From contig NZ_JBAKHD010000003.1 of the NCBI RefSeq assembly GCF_049065735.1, positions 124,001 through 188,000 on the forward strand: a DNA stretch of 64,000 nt, read 5' to 3'. This document shows, piece by piece, positions 40,284-48,354 of the stretch (positions are counted from its first letter, which is position 1; the number at the start of each line of letters is the position of its first letter). A program made the position numbers and the translations under genes. The notes under the pieces were generated by a model. The model was not told the DNA's origin. It saw only the letters and a list, made by a program, of their open reading frames with translations, and made no database searches. This DNA is from Paramesorhizobium sp049065735. Its GTDB lineage: Bacteria > Pseudomonadota > Alphaproteobacteria > Rhizobiales > Rhizobiaceae.

Positions 40284-41299
40284 ATGACAAGGCCGTTGAG
40301 GCGGCAGCCCGCGACTTAGCCGAATATGATGGGCAAGACCCGGATGAATTAGCTCCGCTCTCCGTCATGTGCACTGCTGATAACAAGCAAGTACCTTGGT
40401 GGGTAGTGTTCGAGGAACAAGCTCGTATAGCCCTTGAAGCCGCTCAACCCGCGCTCGCCCATGACGAGCCGGTGGCGGTAGACGGTGTTGGATACGCAAT
40501 GGTTCAAGTGAACACACCTCCCGATGTAAACGGCTGGTGCCTTTGCACCCCGTTTAACCACCCCGAAGATGTAGCTAAAGGTCATGTCGAAGGGGAACTG
40601 GCTGTCGGATCACAATTTTTCGGGCAGGTGTTCGCGGCCCCGCAGCCGAGCGGGCCGGTGCAGGTTGAGCCGCTTAAATGGCACCGCAGGAAGGGTAGAG
40701 GGGAATGGTACGCCGACACACCTGTTGGCCGCTATGAAGTTGGAGTTATCGGAGCATTCTGGGTCGCCACTCTCCGATCCATCAAAGATGGGCAGTGGGA
40801 AGATGATGTTGTCGCTCGCAAATTATCGCCGATGGCCGCCAAAGCCGCCGTGCAAGCCGATTACGAGCGCCGCATCCTCGCCGCCATCGCCCAAGCGCCA
40901 GCGCCTGTAGTGGCGGATGCGCCGGGAGCCGTCGAAGCTTTCAACGCGCTCGATCTGGCAGACCGCCTCATTGAGCGCGGATACGGCACCGACACCCCTA
41001 AAGAGTGGCACGACGCATATAAGGCCGTCGCCCGCGCGAGGAGGGCAAAGCGCCCCCACCCCGCAAGCAAAGCTGATGAGTTGGCCGCAGCGCGCACCGA
41101 GATCGAGCGGTATCAGGGAGCGCTAGAAGCCATATCATCGCGCTCCGCGCACCAGTCGGACCCGCAGTTGCACAATGAGAACCGGTGGGATGGCGACATG
41201 TCGGAAGCATTTTTCGACGGAGAAGCGCAGGCGAATTACGAGTGCGCCGTCATCGCCCGCGCCGCCCTCAACACAAACGCCAAGGGAGGGGAGCGGTGA
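40274..41299 (+). CDS. Unknown multi-domain protein
   Basis: 341 aa from ATG 40274. An N-terminal helix plus aromatic strand region (PLKWHRRKGRGEWYADTPVG) resembles a short beta domain common in phage accessory proteins. A C-terminal helical part has SKADELAAARTEIERYQGAL. Not recognised as an enzyme. The stop overlaps the next start as GTGA. Confidence 0.65.
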   Translation: MQVNDKAVEAAARDLAEYDGQDPDELAPLSVMCTADNKQVPWWVVFEEQARIALEAAQPALAHDEPVAVDGVGYAMVQVNTPPDVNGWCLCTPFNHPEDVAKGHVEGELAVGSQFFGQVFAAPQPSGPVQVEPLKWHRRKGRGEWYADTPVGRYEVGVIGAFWVATLRSIKDGQWEDDVVARKLSPMAAKAAVQADYERRILAAIAQAPAPVVADAPGAVEAFNALDLADRLIERGYGTDTPKEWHDAYKAVARARRAKRPHPASKADELAAARTEIERYQGALEAISSRSAHQSDPQLHNENRWDGDMSEAFFDGEAQANYECAVIARAALNTNAKGGER

Positions 41300-41496
41300 A
41301 CAACGACGAACGAAAGCTAACCCGCGAGATATTCGAATATGGCGAGATCGAGCGGGATGCGGCGCGGACGGCTGATTTCACTCGGCACGGCGGCTTATGG
41401 TTCAGGTTCTTTAAGTGGATCGAACGAGTTTGCCGCGAGGAACGCGAGGCACGCATAGAAGAGCGGAAAATTGCCAAGGGAGGGGAGCGTCCATGA
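41296..41496 (+). CDS. Small basic protein, GTG start
   Basis: 66 aa. The GTG at 41296 overlaps the previous TGA and has GGGAGGGGAGCG before it; no ATG is available. LTREIFEYGEIERDAARTAD then an Arg/Glu helix. Unknown. Confidence 0.6.
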   Translation: MNNDERKLTREIFEYGEIERDAARTADFTRHGGLWFRFFKWIERVCREEREARIEERKIAKGGERP

Positions 41497-41681
41497 CCGA
41501 ACTATCCTGCGAAGCACAGATGCGGGCGTTTAAATACTTGATCGCTCAAGGCGCACAGGACGACGGATCGAGCGCACTCCCCATTATCGCCGCTCTCATC
41601 ATCGGCGTCGTCATAGGCTGGGCCGTAGGCGCAATCGCGGCATTCGAACTGGTGAAGCGTAATGGAGGGCAATGGAAATGA
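41493..41681 (+). CDS. Single-pass membrane protein
   Basis: 62 aa. A soluble start (MTELSCEAQMRAFKYLIAQG) and one strong hydrophobic helix with glycine spacing (IIAALIIGVVIGWAVGAIAA), then a basic C-terminus. Coupled on both sides by ATGA. Function unknown. Confidence 0.65.
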   Translation: MTELSCEAQMRAFKYLIAQGAQDDGSSALPIIAALIIGVVIGWAVGAIAAFELVKRNGGQWK

Positions 41682-41872
41682 AAATCTCGGAAGCCATCAA
41701 AACCCTGCAGGAAATCCAAGCGCGCTTTGGCGATATCGCCATCACCGGCGGCTATTTGCAGGATGACACCGAGCTAACCCAAATCAGCGTGACGGACACG
41801 GACGGCTACGAGGTGTGGCCGAACGGGGAATACGGGGACGCTGGCAAGATCGACGGAGTGTTTCTGTCATGA
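41678..41872 (+). CDS. Small unknown protein
   Basis: 64 aa from ATG 41678 (ATGA; ATG 41672 also in frame). MKISEAIKTLQEIQARFGDI then an acidic beta region DGYEVWPNGEYG. The pattern is common in small phage proteins of unknown role. Confidence 0.65.
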   Translation: MKISEAIKTLQEIQARFGDIAITGGYLQDDTELTQISVTDTDGYEVWPNGEYGDAGKIDGVFLS

Positions 41873-42297
41873 CCCCACGAACTGACCTAATAGCGCGTCT
41901 GGAAGCGGCGAGCGGGCCGAATAGGGAGTTGGATGCGCTCATCGCAACGATTATCGGCGGATACACCTACGAAAAGCGTGGGCGAGATCAAAAGCCGTGG
42001 TTTTATCCCGAAAACGGAAGCTGGCGGCGGCAACTGGTTTCATACGGCCCCGACAGGCTCGACAGCTACACCGCCTCCCTCGACGCCGCCAAAGCGCTGG
42101 CGGAGCGGGTGTTGGGGCCGCACACAACTGAGGTGCACGCATGGCCGGACATAACGAATGTTTGCATCAAACTTCTAGACGATACGGGGTGGTTTGTCTC
42201 CGAGGATGCAAGAGGCGATGCCTTCCACAAATCCGAGCCGATAGCCCGGATCATCGCAATCCTCAAGGCAAAAGAGGCGAGCCATGACAACGCCTGA
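41869..42297 (+). CDS. Conserved phage protein of unknown function
   Basis: 142 aa from ATG 41869 (ATGA). TDLIARLEAASGPNRELDAL and WFYPENGSWRRQLVSYGPDR, with DAAKALAERVLG, resemble a widespread phage hypothetical family that starts with the same LIARLEAA pattern. Overlaps the next gene by 14 bp. Confidence 0.7.
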   Translation: MTPRTDLIARLEAASGPNRELDALIATIIGGYTYEKRGRDQKPWFYPENGSWRRQLVSYGPDRLDSYTASLDAAKALAERVLGPHTTEVHAWPDITNVCIKLLDDTGWFVSEDARGDAFHKSEPIARIIAILKAKEASHDNA

Positions 42298-42556
42298 CGA
42301 TCTCGTAGAGCGCGTGGCGCGAATGATGGCAGAGAACGATAGCGGTCCGGAAGGGTCGGCGTTGTTTGATATCCATTGGACCGAATTTGGCGAAGGGTAC
42401 AAGGCATCCGCTCGTGTCGCCATCGCTGAAATCCGCGCCGCGCTGGATGAGCCGACCGAGGCGATGCTTGCGGCAGCGCGCCGGATCAATCACGCGACGG
42501 ACGCCGAGATTTGGCGCGCAATGCTCGCCGCCAGCCCGCTAGGAGGATCGGAATGA
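42284..42556 (+). CDS. Small unknown protein
   Basis: 90 aa; LVERVARMMAENDSGPEGSA, then YKASARVAIAEIRAALDEPT and MLAAARRINHATDAEIWRAM. This helical pattern is common in rhizobial prophages. ATGA overlap with the next gene. Confidence 0.7.
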   Translation: MTTPDDLVERVARMMAENDSGPEGSALFDIHWTEFGEGYKASARVAIAEIRAALDEPTEAMLAAARRINHATDAEIWRAMLAASPLGGSE

Positions 42557-42756
42557 AGCTGACGTTTGCACAGACCGCATTGCTGAACGAGGTGGTCAGC
42601 GGCGAAGACCGCGTTGACGAGGCATTCAAGCCTGCCATCAAACTGGTCGATCTCGGACTTTGCACTTGGGCGCTTCCTTGGACTGGCGATAAGCGCAATC
42701 GGCTCATTCCGACGCCTGCCGGACGCCAAGCACTGCGAGAGGGGGAGAGAGGATGA
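42553..42756 (+). CDS. Small unknown protein, possible winged helix
   Basis: 67 aa from ATG 42553. LTFAQTALLNEVVSGEDRVD and KRNRLIPTPAGRQALREGE resemble the start and wing of small wHTH proteins; not certain. Confidence 0.6.
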   Translation: MKLTFAQTALLNEVVSGEDRVDEAFKPAIKLVDLGLCTWALPWTGDKRNRLIPTPAGRQALREGERG

Positions 42757-42764
42757 CGGCGGCA

Positions 42765-43025
42765 TCACCCCGTGTAGCGACTCGGGTATTTCGCCCGCTC
42801 AGCATCAGCGTGGTGGACTATCAGGCCGATGCTCCTGCTGCCGCACCGGCTGCACTTAAGCCGAGGCACCAAATCGTTATGCAACGCGCCATGGTCCGGG
42901 CCGAGCTTTGCCGCCAGGGCTTCGAGATCGAGTTGCACCGAGTGCCGACACGAATTGCAGTAGGCCGTAATCCGGTGACCGCTGGCGATGCAGCCACCCA
43001 ACGTCGCGTTCGTGCTGTAGACCAT
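42765..43025 (-). CDS. Zinc-ribbon protein encoded antisense within the operon
   Basis: 86 aa with two CxxC pairs, ITAYCNSCRHSVQLDLEALA and RLKCSRCGSRSIGLIVHH. This zinc ribbon pattern is convincing as protein, unlike the overlapping rightward frame (42753-43058). The ribosome site AAGGAGG lies in a hairpin, AACCGCC-N9-GGCGGTT (43026-43048), directly before ATG. Possible role: small regulator. It runs against all its neighbours. Confidence 0.75.
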   Translation of the reverse strand: MVYSTNATLGGCIASGHRITAYCNSCRHSVQLDLEALAAKLGPDHGALHNDLVPRLKCSRCGSRSIGLIVHHADAERAKYPSRYTG

Positions 43026-43054
43026 AACCGCCTCCTTATCGGGCGGTTATTACG

Positions 43055-43381
43055 ATGAGAACGTTTATGGAACAAATCACAAATATGACGCAGGCCATTT
43101 ACACCCCGGCAACCCTTGCCAAGAGATGGGAATGCTCCGAAAGGCATATCCGCAATCTTGTAGCATCAGGTGAGTTGCCATCCTTCCGCCTTGGCGGCAA
43201 ACTGCTGCGCATCCGGGGCAGCGACGTGGAGAATTTCGAATGCCGGAATGGCGCATCACAAGGCTTAGAGGAAAGCTCGCCCTCACTTTCGAGAAAGATG
43301 GAAAGCGCCATCGCTATTCACTCGGAACCGATGATGCGCGCAAAGCTCACGACATTGCGCCAGCACTCTACGCGGAGCTGA
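43055..43381 (+). CDS. xis: Excisionase-like HTH protein
   Basis: 108 aa (alternative starts ATG 43067, 43085). IYTPATLAKRWECSERHIRN then SGELPSFRLGGKLLRIRG is a MerR/HTH_17-type winged domain, the usual Xis or helix-turn-helix next to tyrosine integrases. The last 45 codons overlap the integrase gene in another frame and look non-native. It probably directs excision. Confidence 0.75.
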   Translation: MRTFMEQITNMTQAIYTPATLAKRWECSERHIRNLVASGELPSFRLGGKLLRIRGSDVENFECRNGASQGLEESSPSLSRKMESAIAIHSEPMMRAKLTTLRQHSTRS

Positions 43382-44295
43382 CGCGCCCGACCGGCATTAC
43401 CGTGCGCGACCTATGGCAAGCATATTGCCGAGACAAGCACGGTAAAGCCATCCTCTCCACCATGGAACACACGTGGAAGGCACTAGAAAAACGCTTCGGG
43501 GATCGTGACGGAGACCGGATTACCATTGAGGACTGTCGTGCGCATATCGCGGAACGGCGAAATCAGCGGACTCCTCAATGCCCGAACGGCGTCCAAGATG
43601 GCACGATCCATACTGAGCTGGGTCACCTTCGCACGGTGCTGAAATGGGCTGAGGACAACGGGCTGATTTCGAAAGCCCCCAAGATAGAGCGACCGTCCAA
43701 ACCGGACCCGAAAGAGCGACATCTGACCAGAGAGGAAGCGCATAGGCTACTTGCGGCAGCTAAAACGCCGCACCTACAAACGGCCATTCATCTGATGCTA
43801 GGGACGGCGGCGCGCATCACGGCGCTTCTGGAACTCACTTGGGACCGCGTTGATTTTGACCGGAAGCTCATCTACCTGCGCAACCCCGACGATAAGACGA
43901 GGCGGAAGGGACGCGCGGTCGTTCCCATCAACGCAACCCTCCTGACCGTTCTCAGGGAGGCGAAACAAGGGGCGCTGACTGATTATGTGATCGAATGGGC
44001 TGGCCAGCCTGTAAAGAGCCTCAAGCGCAGCATAGCGACGGCGGCGAAAGATGCAGGTGTTGAGAATGTGTCTGCCCACGTCTTCCGGCATACCGCCGCT
44101 GTATGGATGGCGGAAGCCGGAGTGCCGATGGAAGAAATCAGCCAGTACCTCGGTCATAGCAATGTCGAGATAACCCGGCGCGTCTACGCCCGCTATTCGC
44201 CTGACTATCTCAGGGGTGCGGCGTCGGCTCTTGAAATGGGGCTATACGTAGTTCCCGGTGGCACGATTGAACCTGCAATGAAGAACACAAAATGA
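43240..44295 (+). CDS. int: Tyrosine site-specific integrase
   Basis: 351 aa. Catalytic residues visible: R192 (GTAARITALLELTW), likely K223, H280-x-x-R283 (HVFRHTAAVW), H306 (YLGHSNVEITRR) and nucleophile Y316 (VYARYS). N-terminal arm-binding and core-binding regions are present. GGAG lies 9 nt before ATG, inside the xis gene. It recombines the phage at the tRNA-Val site that lies 74 bp downstream. Confidence 0.95.
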   Translation: MPEWRITRLRGKLALTFEKDGKRHRYSLGTDDARKAHDIAPALYAELTRPTGITVRDLWQAYCRDKHGKAILSTMEHTWKALEKRFGDRDGDRITIEDCRAHIAERRNQRTPQCPNGVQDGTIHTELGHLRTVLKWAEDNGLISKAPKIERPSKPDPKERHLTREEAHRLLAAAKTPHLQTAIHLMLGTAARITALLELTWDRVDFDRKLIYLRNPDDKTRRKGRAVVPINATLLTVLREAKQGALTDYVIEWAGQPVKSLKRSIATAAKDAGVENVSAHVFRHTAAVWMAEAGVPMEEISQYLGHSNVEITRRVYARYSPDYLRGAASALEMGLYVVPGGTIEPAMKNTK

Positions 44296-44368
44296 ACACC
44301 ATGCCGAAAATGCCATTTACGAAGCGCTCACTTCCCCGAATTTCCGGGCTTTCCAGCGCGGGCGCTTC

Positions 44369-44414
44369 CTTGACATCGTAGGGGTCACAGGTTCAATCCC
44401 TGTCACGCCCACCA
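44369..44414 (+). other. attR: 3' half of tRNA-Val(GAC)
   Basis: The sequence folds as the 3' half of a tRNA: anticodon loop TTGACAT (anticodon GAC), 3' anticodon stem CGTAG, variable loop GGGTC, T arm ACAGG-TTCAATC-CCTGT, acceptor CACGCCC, discriminator A and encoded CCA. The upstream bases (CTTCC) do not pair with CGTAG, so the tRNA gene is not complete here. The crossover thus lies at the anticodon loop. The complete tRNA gene should be at attL, outside the window. Confidence 0.88.
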
Positions 44415-44439
44415 TCCTTTCAAAGACCTATATCCCGGT

Positions 44440-45531
44440 TCAGCCAGCCAATTGCCGTGGCACGCTTGAAAGCCGCCGGTTCGACCCGGTCAGTTTTTCA
44501 TAGACATAGGCCGCGACATAAAGGTCCAGCATCGGCAGGCCGACGCAGGTGATGTGGATCGGCTTCTCCGGCTTAAAGTCCGGATTCTCCATCACATCCG
44601 GCAGCGAACGGATGCCGAGCGGCGGCGCCAATTGTTCGAGCGTAGCGCCACGACGCGAAAAATAGGACGCAAGGCTTTGCGAGGCTCGATGCGACACCAT
44701 TTCCACATCGTCGCAAAGAACGGTTCCGCTTCTGATGGCGCGCTGGATATAGGCATCCGGCGTTTCATCGCCGCCTAGATGGAGAACCAGCACATCTCCG
44801 ATTTCGTCGGCTTCGAAGACCGGTGCGCTGGCGTTCGAAGCGGTTATGACGAAGTCGCATTCCCGTAGCGCGTGATTGTCGGGAACGATGACGATCTCAT
44901 AGCTGACTTTTTTGGCCAGCGCAGCCACGAGCTGCGCCGCTGATTTTCCGGTCCGGCTGCGCACGAACAACCGCCTCACCATTTGCGGGCAGCAGCGGTC
45001 GAGCGCCAGGACGATCTTTTCTGCAATCGGCCCCGCACCGAACAGGAAAAGCTGCAGGGCGCTGCGCCCGGCGAAGAAGCGCTCGGCCACCAAGGTCGCG
45101 TAGCTCGCCGTTCGCGCCGCCGATATTTCCGTGCCGTCGAGCACGCAGAGCGGGGTGAGCGTGAACTTGTCGGAGAGCACGATTGTCGAGCGCGAGCGCG
45201 GCAGGCCGAGACGGCGGTTGAGCGCATTGGCGCCGACAATCTTCACGCCGCCATACCGGCTGTTGACGCTCGACAGACAGTTCAGCTTCCAGCCCAACCG
45301 CTCGCCGGGCATCGTCGTGTCGGTCAGCCACGGATGATCGGCGATCTCTTCAGGGTGAATGGCAAGCACGGATTTGATGCCATAGGCGCGGCCAGCGCAG
45401 ATATCCCTCCACGCTCGCTTCGCTATGTCATGCACCGTTTTACCGTCGAGGAGATGACCCTGCGCCGCGATGTCGGCGGCGGAGTAGCATTTGAAAACCG
45501 GAAATTCCGGGCATTTGCGATGTTCGTCCAT
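44440..45531 (-). CDS. Ornithine cyclodeaminase / mu-crystallin family protein
   Basis: 363 aa, family length. GGVKIVGANALNRRLGLPRS and VLDGTEISAARTASYATLVA are substrate and fold signatures; LFLFGAGPIAEKIVLALDRC is the NAD(P)-binding Rossmann motif. Good ribosome site (GGAGCAGGAA). It could be an NAD-dependent amino-acid dehydrogenase or cyclodeaminase; the substrate cannot be told. First host gene after attR. Confidence 0.82.
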   Translation of the reverse strand: MDEHRKCPEFPVFKCYSAADIAAQGHLLDGKTVHDIAKRAWRDICAGRAYGIKSVLAIHPEEIADHPWLTDTTMPGERLGWKLNCLSSVNSRYGGVKIVGANALNRRLGLPRSRSTIVLSDKFTLTPLCVLDGTEISAARTASYATLVAERFFAGRSALQLFLFGAGPIAEKIVLALDRCCPQMVRRLFVRSRTGKSAAQLVAALAKKVSYEIVIVPDNHALRECDFVITASNASAPVFEADEIGDVLVLHLGGDETPDAYIQRAIRSGTVLCDDVEMVSHRASQSLASYFSRRGATLEQLAPPLGIRSLPDVMENPDFKPEKPIHITCVGLPMLDLYVAAYVYEKLTGSNRRLSSVPRQLAG

Positions 45532-45646
45532 TTCCTGCTCCGAAGTCCCCCGGGTTGAGGAGCCTCCAGAAGGAAGCGAAATGGTTAACGCCGATTAAGA
45601 AATATTGGTTCCGGTGATTTATCGAGGCCAGAGGCCTGATCCGCCC

Positions 45647-46210
45647 CTACTCCGCTGCGTTCAGGGCGAATTCCGGGACCGGCGTCACGAATGGCGCCAC
45701 TTCTCCCACGGCCTGGGCAATGCGGGCGTGGATATTTGGCGCGCTGATTTCCTCGCCGGCAAAATCGCCCGGCGCAGCGTAGACGCCGGTGGGCAAGGTA
45801 TGCGCCATGAAGAACGAGAAAAGCGGACGCAGATGATGCTCGATGATCAGCGCATGCCGCTCGCTCCCGCCCGTTGCCGCGAGCAGGACAGGCTTTCCCT
45901 TGAGCGCCATGGGATCGATCAGATCGAGGAAATGCTTGAACAGGCCCGCATAGCTGCCCTTGTAGGTCGGGCTCCCGACGACCAGGATTTGCGCCGAAAT
46001 GATCTTCTCCGCTATCGCCCTCGCCGGAGGGGCAAGATCGGAAAACTGCCGCGCCGAACCGAGCGAGGGCTCCAGGTCGCCAAGATCGAAAATCTCTGCC
46101 GTCAATCCGTGGGTCTGGCTGGTCTCAAGGACGATCCGTTCCACCAAAGCGCGCGTCCTCGAAGGGCGTCTGAAATTGCCGGAGAAGCCGACGACCGTCG
46201 AATTTGCCAT
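45647..46210 (-). CDS. NAD(P)H-dependent FMN reductase, MsuE/SsuE type
   Basis: 187 aa. VVGFSGNFRRPSRTRALVER is the flavodoxin-like phosphate loop, and ILVVGSPTYKGSYAGLFKHF the flavin-binding segment. It supplies reduced FMN to flavin-dependent monooxygenases, in this family often for organosulfur use. No partner monooxygenase lies nearby, though the methionine transporter is within 2 kb. Confidence 0.82.
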   Translation of the reverse strand: MANSTVVGFSGNFRRPSRTRALVERIVLETSQTHGLTAEIFDLGDLEPSLGSARQFSDLAPPARAIAEKIISAQILVVGSPTYKGSYAGLFKHFLDLIDPMALKGKPVLLAATGGSERHALIIEHHLRPLFSFFMAHTLPTGVYAAPGDFAGEEISAPNIHARIAQAVGEVAPFVTPVPEFALNAAE

Positions 46211-46448
46211 GAGGGGAATCCGTTGCTGCTGCTTATGCGTGGTGCCGGTTCCAGCCTAACCAAAGGCGGGGCATTTAAGAAGAAAGCGGCGGACTTGAGA
46301 CTTGCGAATCGGAGCATATTTTTCTCAATGACCGTATCCTCCTGAAATGGGCATCCGCAATTCGCGTGATAGAGCCTGACGGAGCGACCAAAAGGTTTCG
46401 CATTGAGGCCTCCATGTCTATTGTTCAGCCGAATTGGAGGCCGGAATC

Positions 46449-47798
46449 ATGACAGAGCATTCCCCTTCACCGCTCATCATCATCGGCGGCGGCGCGAGCG
46501 GCGCCATCATGGCTGCGCATCTTCTGGCATTGCCGCGCCCGGACCTGCGCATCGTCCTCATCGAAAAGCGCCCATCCTTCGGCAAGGGCATCGCCTATTC
46601 TACCGAGCTGCCCGCCCATGTGCTCAACGTACGCGCCAGCAGGATGAGCCTTTATGCCGACGATCCCGGCCATTTCTGGCGCTGGCTGCGGGAAAGCAGG
46701 CTGGCCGGTCCCGGCAATTCGGAGGCAAGCTTCGTCCCGCGCATGTTTTATGGGCGCTATCTCGCGGAAACCTTGCACAGGCTGAGCGAACAGGAGCGTG
46801 GAACGGGCCGCCTCCAACTCCTCCACGACGAGGCGATCTCGGTCACGCCCAGCGCTTCGGGCGTCGAGATCCGTCTCGCCAGCGGAGCGCGTATCGCCGG
46901 ACGCGCTGTGATTCTCGCCACAGGACATGAGGACCAGCCTTCGCCGGAGCGATGCTTTTCGGTTCGTCCCGGCTCATCATCGGACACGCCGGTCGGCCCC
47001 GACGACCCTATCCTCATTCTCGGAACCGGCCTCAGCATGGCCGATACCTTGCTGCTGCTGGAACAGAGCGGGCATCGCGGCCCCGTCACCGTCCTCTCCC
47101 GTCGCGGTCTCATCCCCTTGCCGCATGGCGAAAGCAATCCGGTCGTGTTCGGCGAGGCCGATATTCCTTTCGGCGCGCAGCCATCCCGCTTCATGCAATG
47201 GCTGCGCGACACGATCCGCCGGAGGGCCGTCCAGGGCGGCGACTGGAGAGACGTCGTCGACGGGCTGCGGCCTTTCAACCAGCGCATCTGGCGCAGCTGG
47301 CCCATGGCCGCCAGAAGCCGCTTTCTGCGCCACGCCAAGGCCCGCTGGGATATCCACCGCCATCGCCTGCCGCCATGGGTGCATGGGCTCATCGTGGAGC
47401 AGATTCGATCAGGCCGCGTCCGCCTGCTCGCCGGGCGCGTTCTGGATGTCCGCAAGCACGGCGAAAATTGCGAGGTCCGTATCCAGCAAAGCCATTCTCA
47501 TGCGCCGGAAACATTGACCGCCGCCCGCATTTACGATTGCACCGGCCTTGCAAGGAATCTCTCGGCGAGCTCGAACAAGGCAGTAAGATCAGTGATCGAT
47601 GGCGGCCTGGCGCGTCCCGACCCGCTGCACCTCGGGCTCGACGTCACCCCGCAATGCGCTGTCATAGCTAAAGACGGCAGCGTTTCCGGCAAGATGTTCG
47701 CCATTGGACCGCTGACGCGGGGAACATTTTTCGAGATCGACGCGGTTCCCGACATCCGCATCCAATGCGCCGAGCTCGCCCGGCAGCTCGCTGGATGA
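46449..47798 (+). CDS. FAD/NAD(P)-binding protein (NAD_binding_9 type)
   Basis: 449 aa from ATG 46449. IIGGGASGAIMAAHLLALPR is the dinucleotide fold; KRPSFGKGIAYSTELPAHVL and VRASRMSLYADDPGHFWRWL are the signatures of the PF13454 type. A second NAD-binding GTGLSMADTLLLLEQSGH is present. Probably a flavin oxidoreductase with unknown substrate. Divergent from the FMN reductase gene. Confidence 0.8.
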   Translation: MTEHSPSPLIIIGGGASGAIMAAHLLALPRPDLRIVLIEKRPSFGKGIAYSTELPAHVLNVRASRMSLYADDPGHFWRWLRESRLAGPGNSEASFVPRMFYGRYLAETLHRLSEQERGTGRLQLLHDEAISVTPSASGVEIRLASGARIAGRAVILATGHEDQPSPERCFSVRPGSSSDTPVGPDDPILILGTGLSMADTLLLLEQSGHRGPVTVLSRRGLIPLPHGESNPVVFGEADIPFGAQPSRFMQWLRDTIRRRAVQGGDWRDVVDGLRPFNQRIWRSWPMAARSRFLRHAKARWDIHRHRLPPWVHGLIVEQIRSGRVRLLAGRVLDVRKHGENCEVRIQQSHSHAPETLTAARIYDCTGLARNLSASSNKAVRSVIDGGLARPDPLHLGLDVTPQCAVIAKDGSVSGKMFAIGPLTRGTFFEIDAVPDIRIQCAELARQLAG

Positions 47799-47920
47799 CC
47801 AAAGCAAGTCAATCACAGGAATAATTGCCAAGGCGTATAGCCCGGCCCAATCCCGGTTGAGCTTGGCGGCGAAACGGCTTAGGCTTCGCTCGGGGCTGGC
47901 GGCTCTTGGAAAGGGCTGAA

Positions 47921-48175
47921 ATGCAACGGGCATTGCTTCTTTGCGCGCTTTCGCTCCTCATCGGCTGCACGTCCAGCCGGGATGGCCGGGCCGGTATGGC
48001 CAATCCGGCCTCTGTCTATTGCGTCGATATCGGCGGCAAGCTGGAAATCCGCGACACCCCGCAGGGCCAGGCGGGCTACTGCCACCTGCCCGACGGGCGC
48101 GTCATCGATGAATGGCGGCTTTTCAGCGCGCACCGCCAGCTCGAAATGCGAAAACGGACCATGCCTGCGCCTTGA
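47921..48175 (+). CDS. DUF333-family lipoprotein
   Basis: 84 aa from ATG 47921. Signal peptide with lipobox LLIGC at residues 16-20, then the DUF333 motif ANPASVYCVDIGGKLEIRD with two cysteines and GYCHLPDGRVIDEWRLF. Such small lipoproteins are often annotated as putative hemolysin without evidence. The 179 bp after it hold the leader of metQ; I see no clear riboswitch there. Confidence 0.8.
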   Translation: MQRALLLCALSLLIGCTSSRDGRAGMANPASVYCVDIGGKLEIRDTPQGQAGYCHLPDGRVIDEWRLFSAHRQLEMRKRTMPAP

Positions 48176-48354
48176 GCGGAAATTTCGTAGAATCGCTCCT
48201 TCTGGAATCTCCGTGCAAGCGAAGCGCGCCAAACGGAATAATATTTCTTGTTTATCTTCGGCCTGATCGAAATTATGAAGTCCCATAAGCGTGGGGGGCA
48301 AAAAGGGTTGCCTGACCTTCACGGGGCTGAAACGCTACTCAAGGAAGAAAGAAA

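Larger units (their letters stand above)
1987..44414. mobile_element. Temperate T7-like-virion prophage; left end not resolved
   Basis: Continuous phage gene content from a holin-like gene at the left to integrase and a tRNA-Val 3' half at the right. Late genes run leftward; the early leftward and rightward operons diverge around a repressor region. Terminase, portal, scaffold, capsid, tail tubular A/B and internal core proteins are all present with intact frames, so the element looks complete. The right boundary is fixed by attR. The left boundary given is only the last clear phage gene, because no matching attL is in the window. Confidence 0.9.

Noticed and set aside
48176..48354. SAM riboswitch before metQ
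   Set aside because: I could not build the SAM-II or other known SAM-binding core from this leader.
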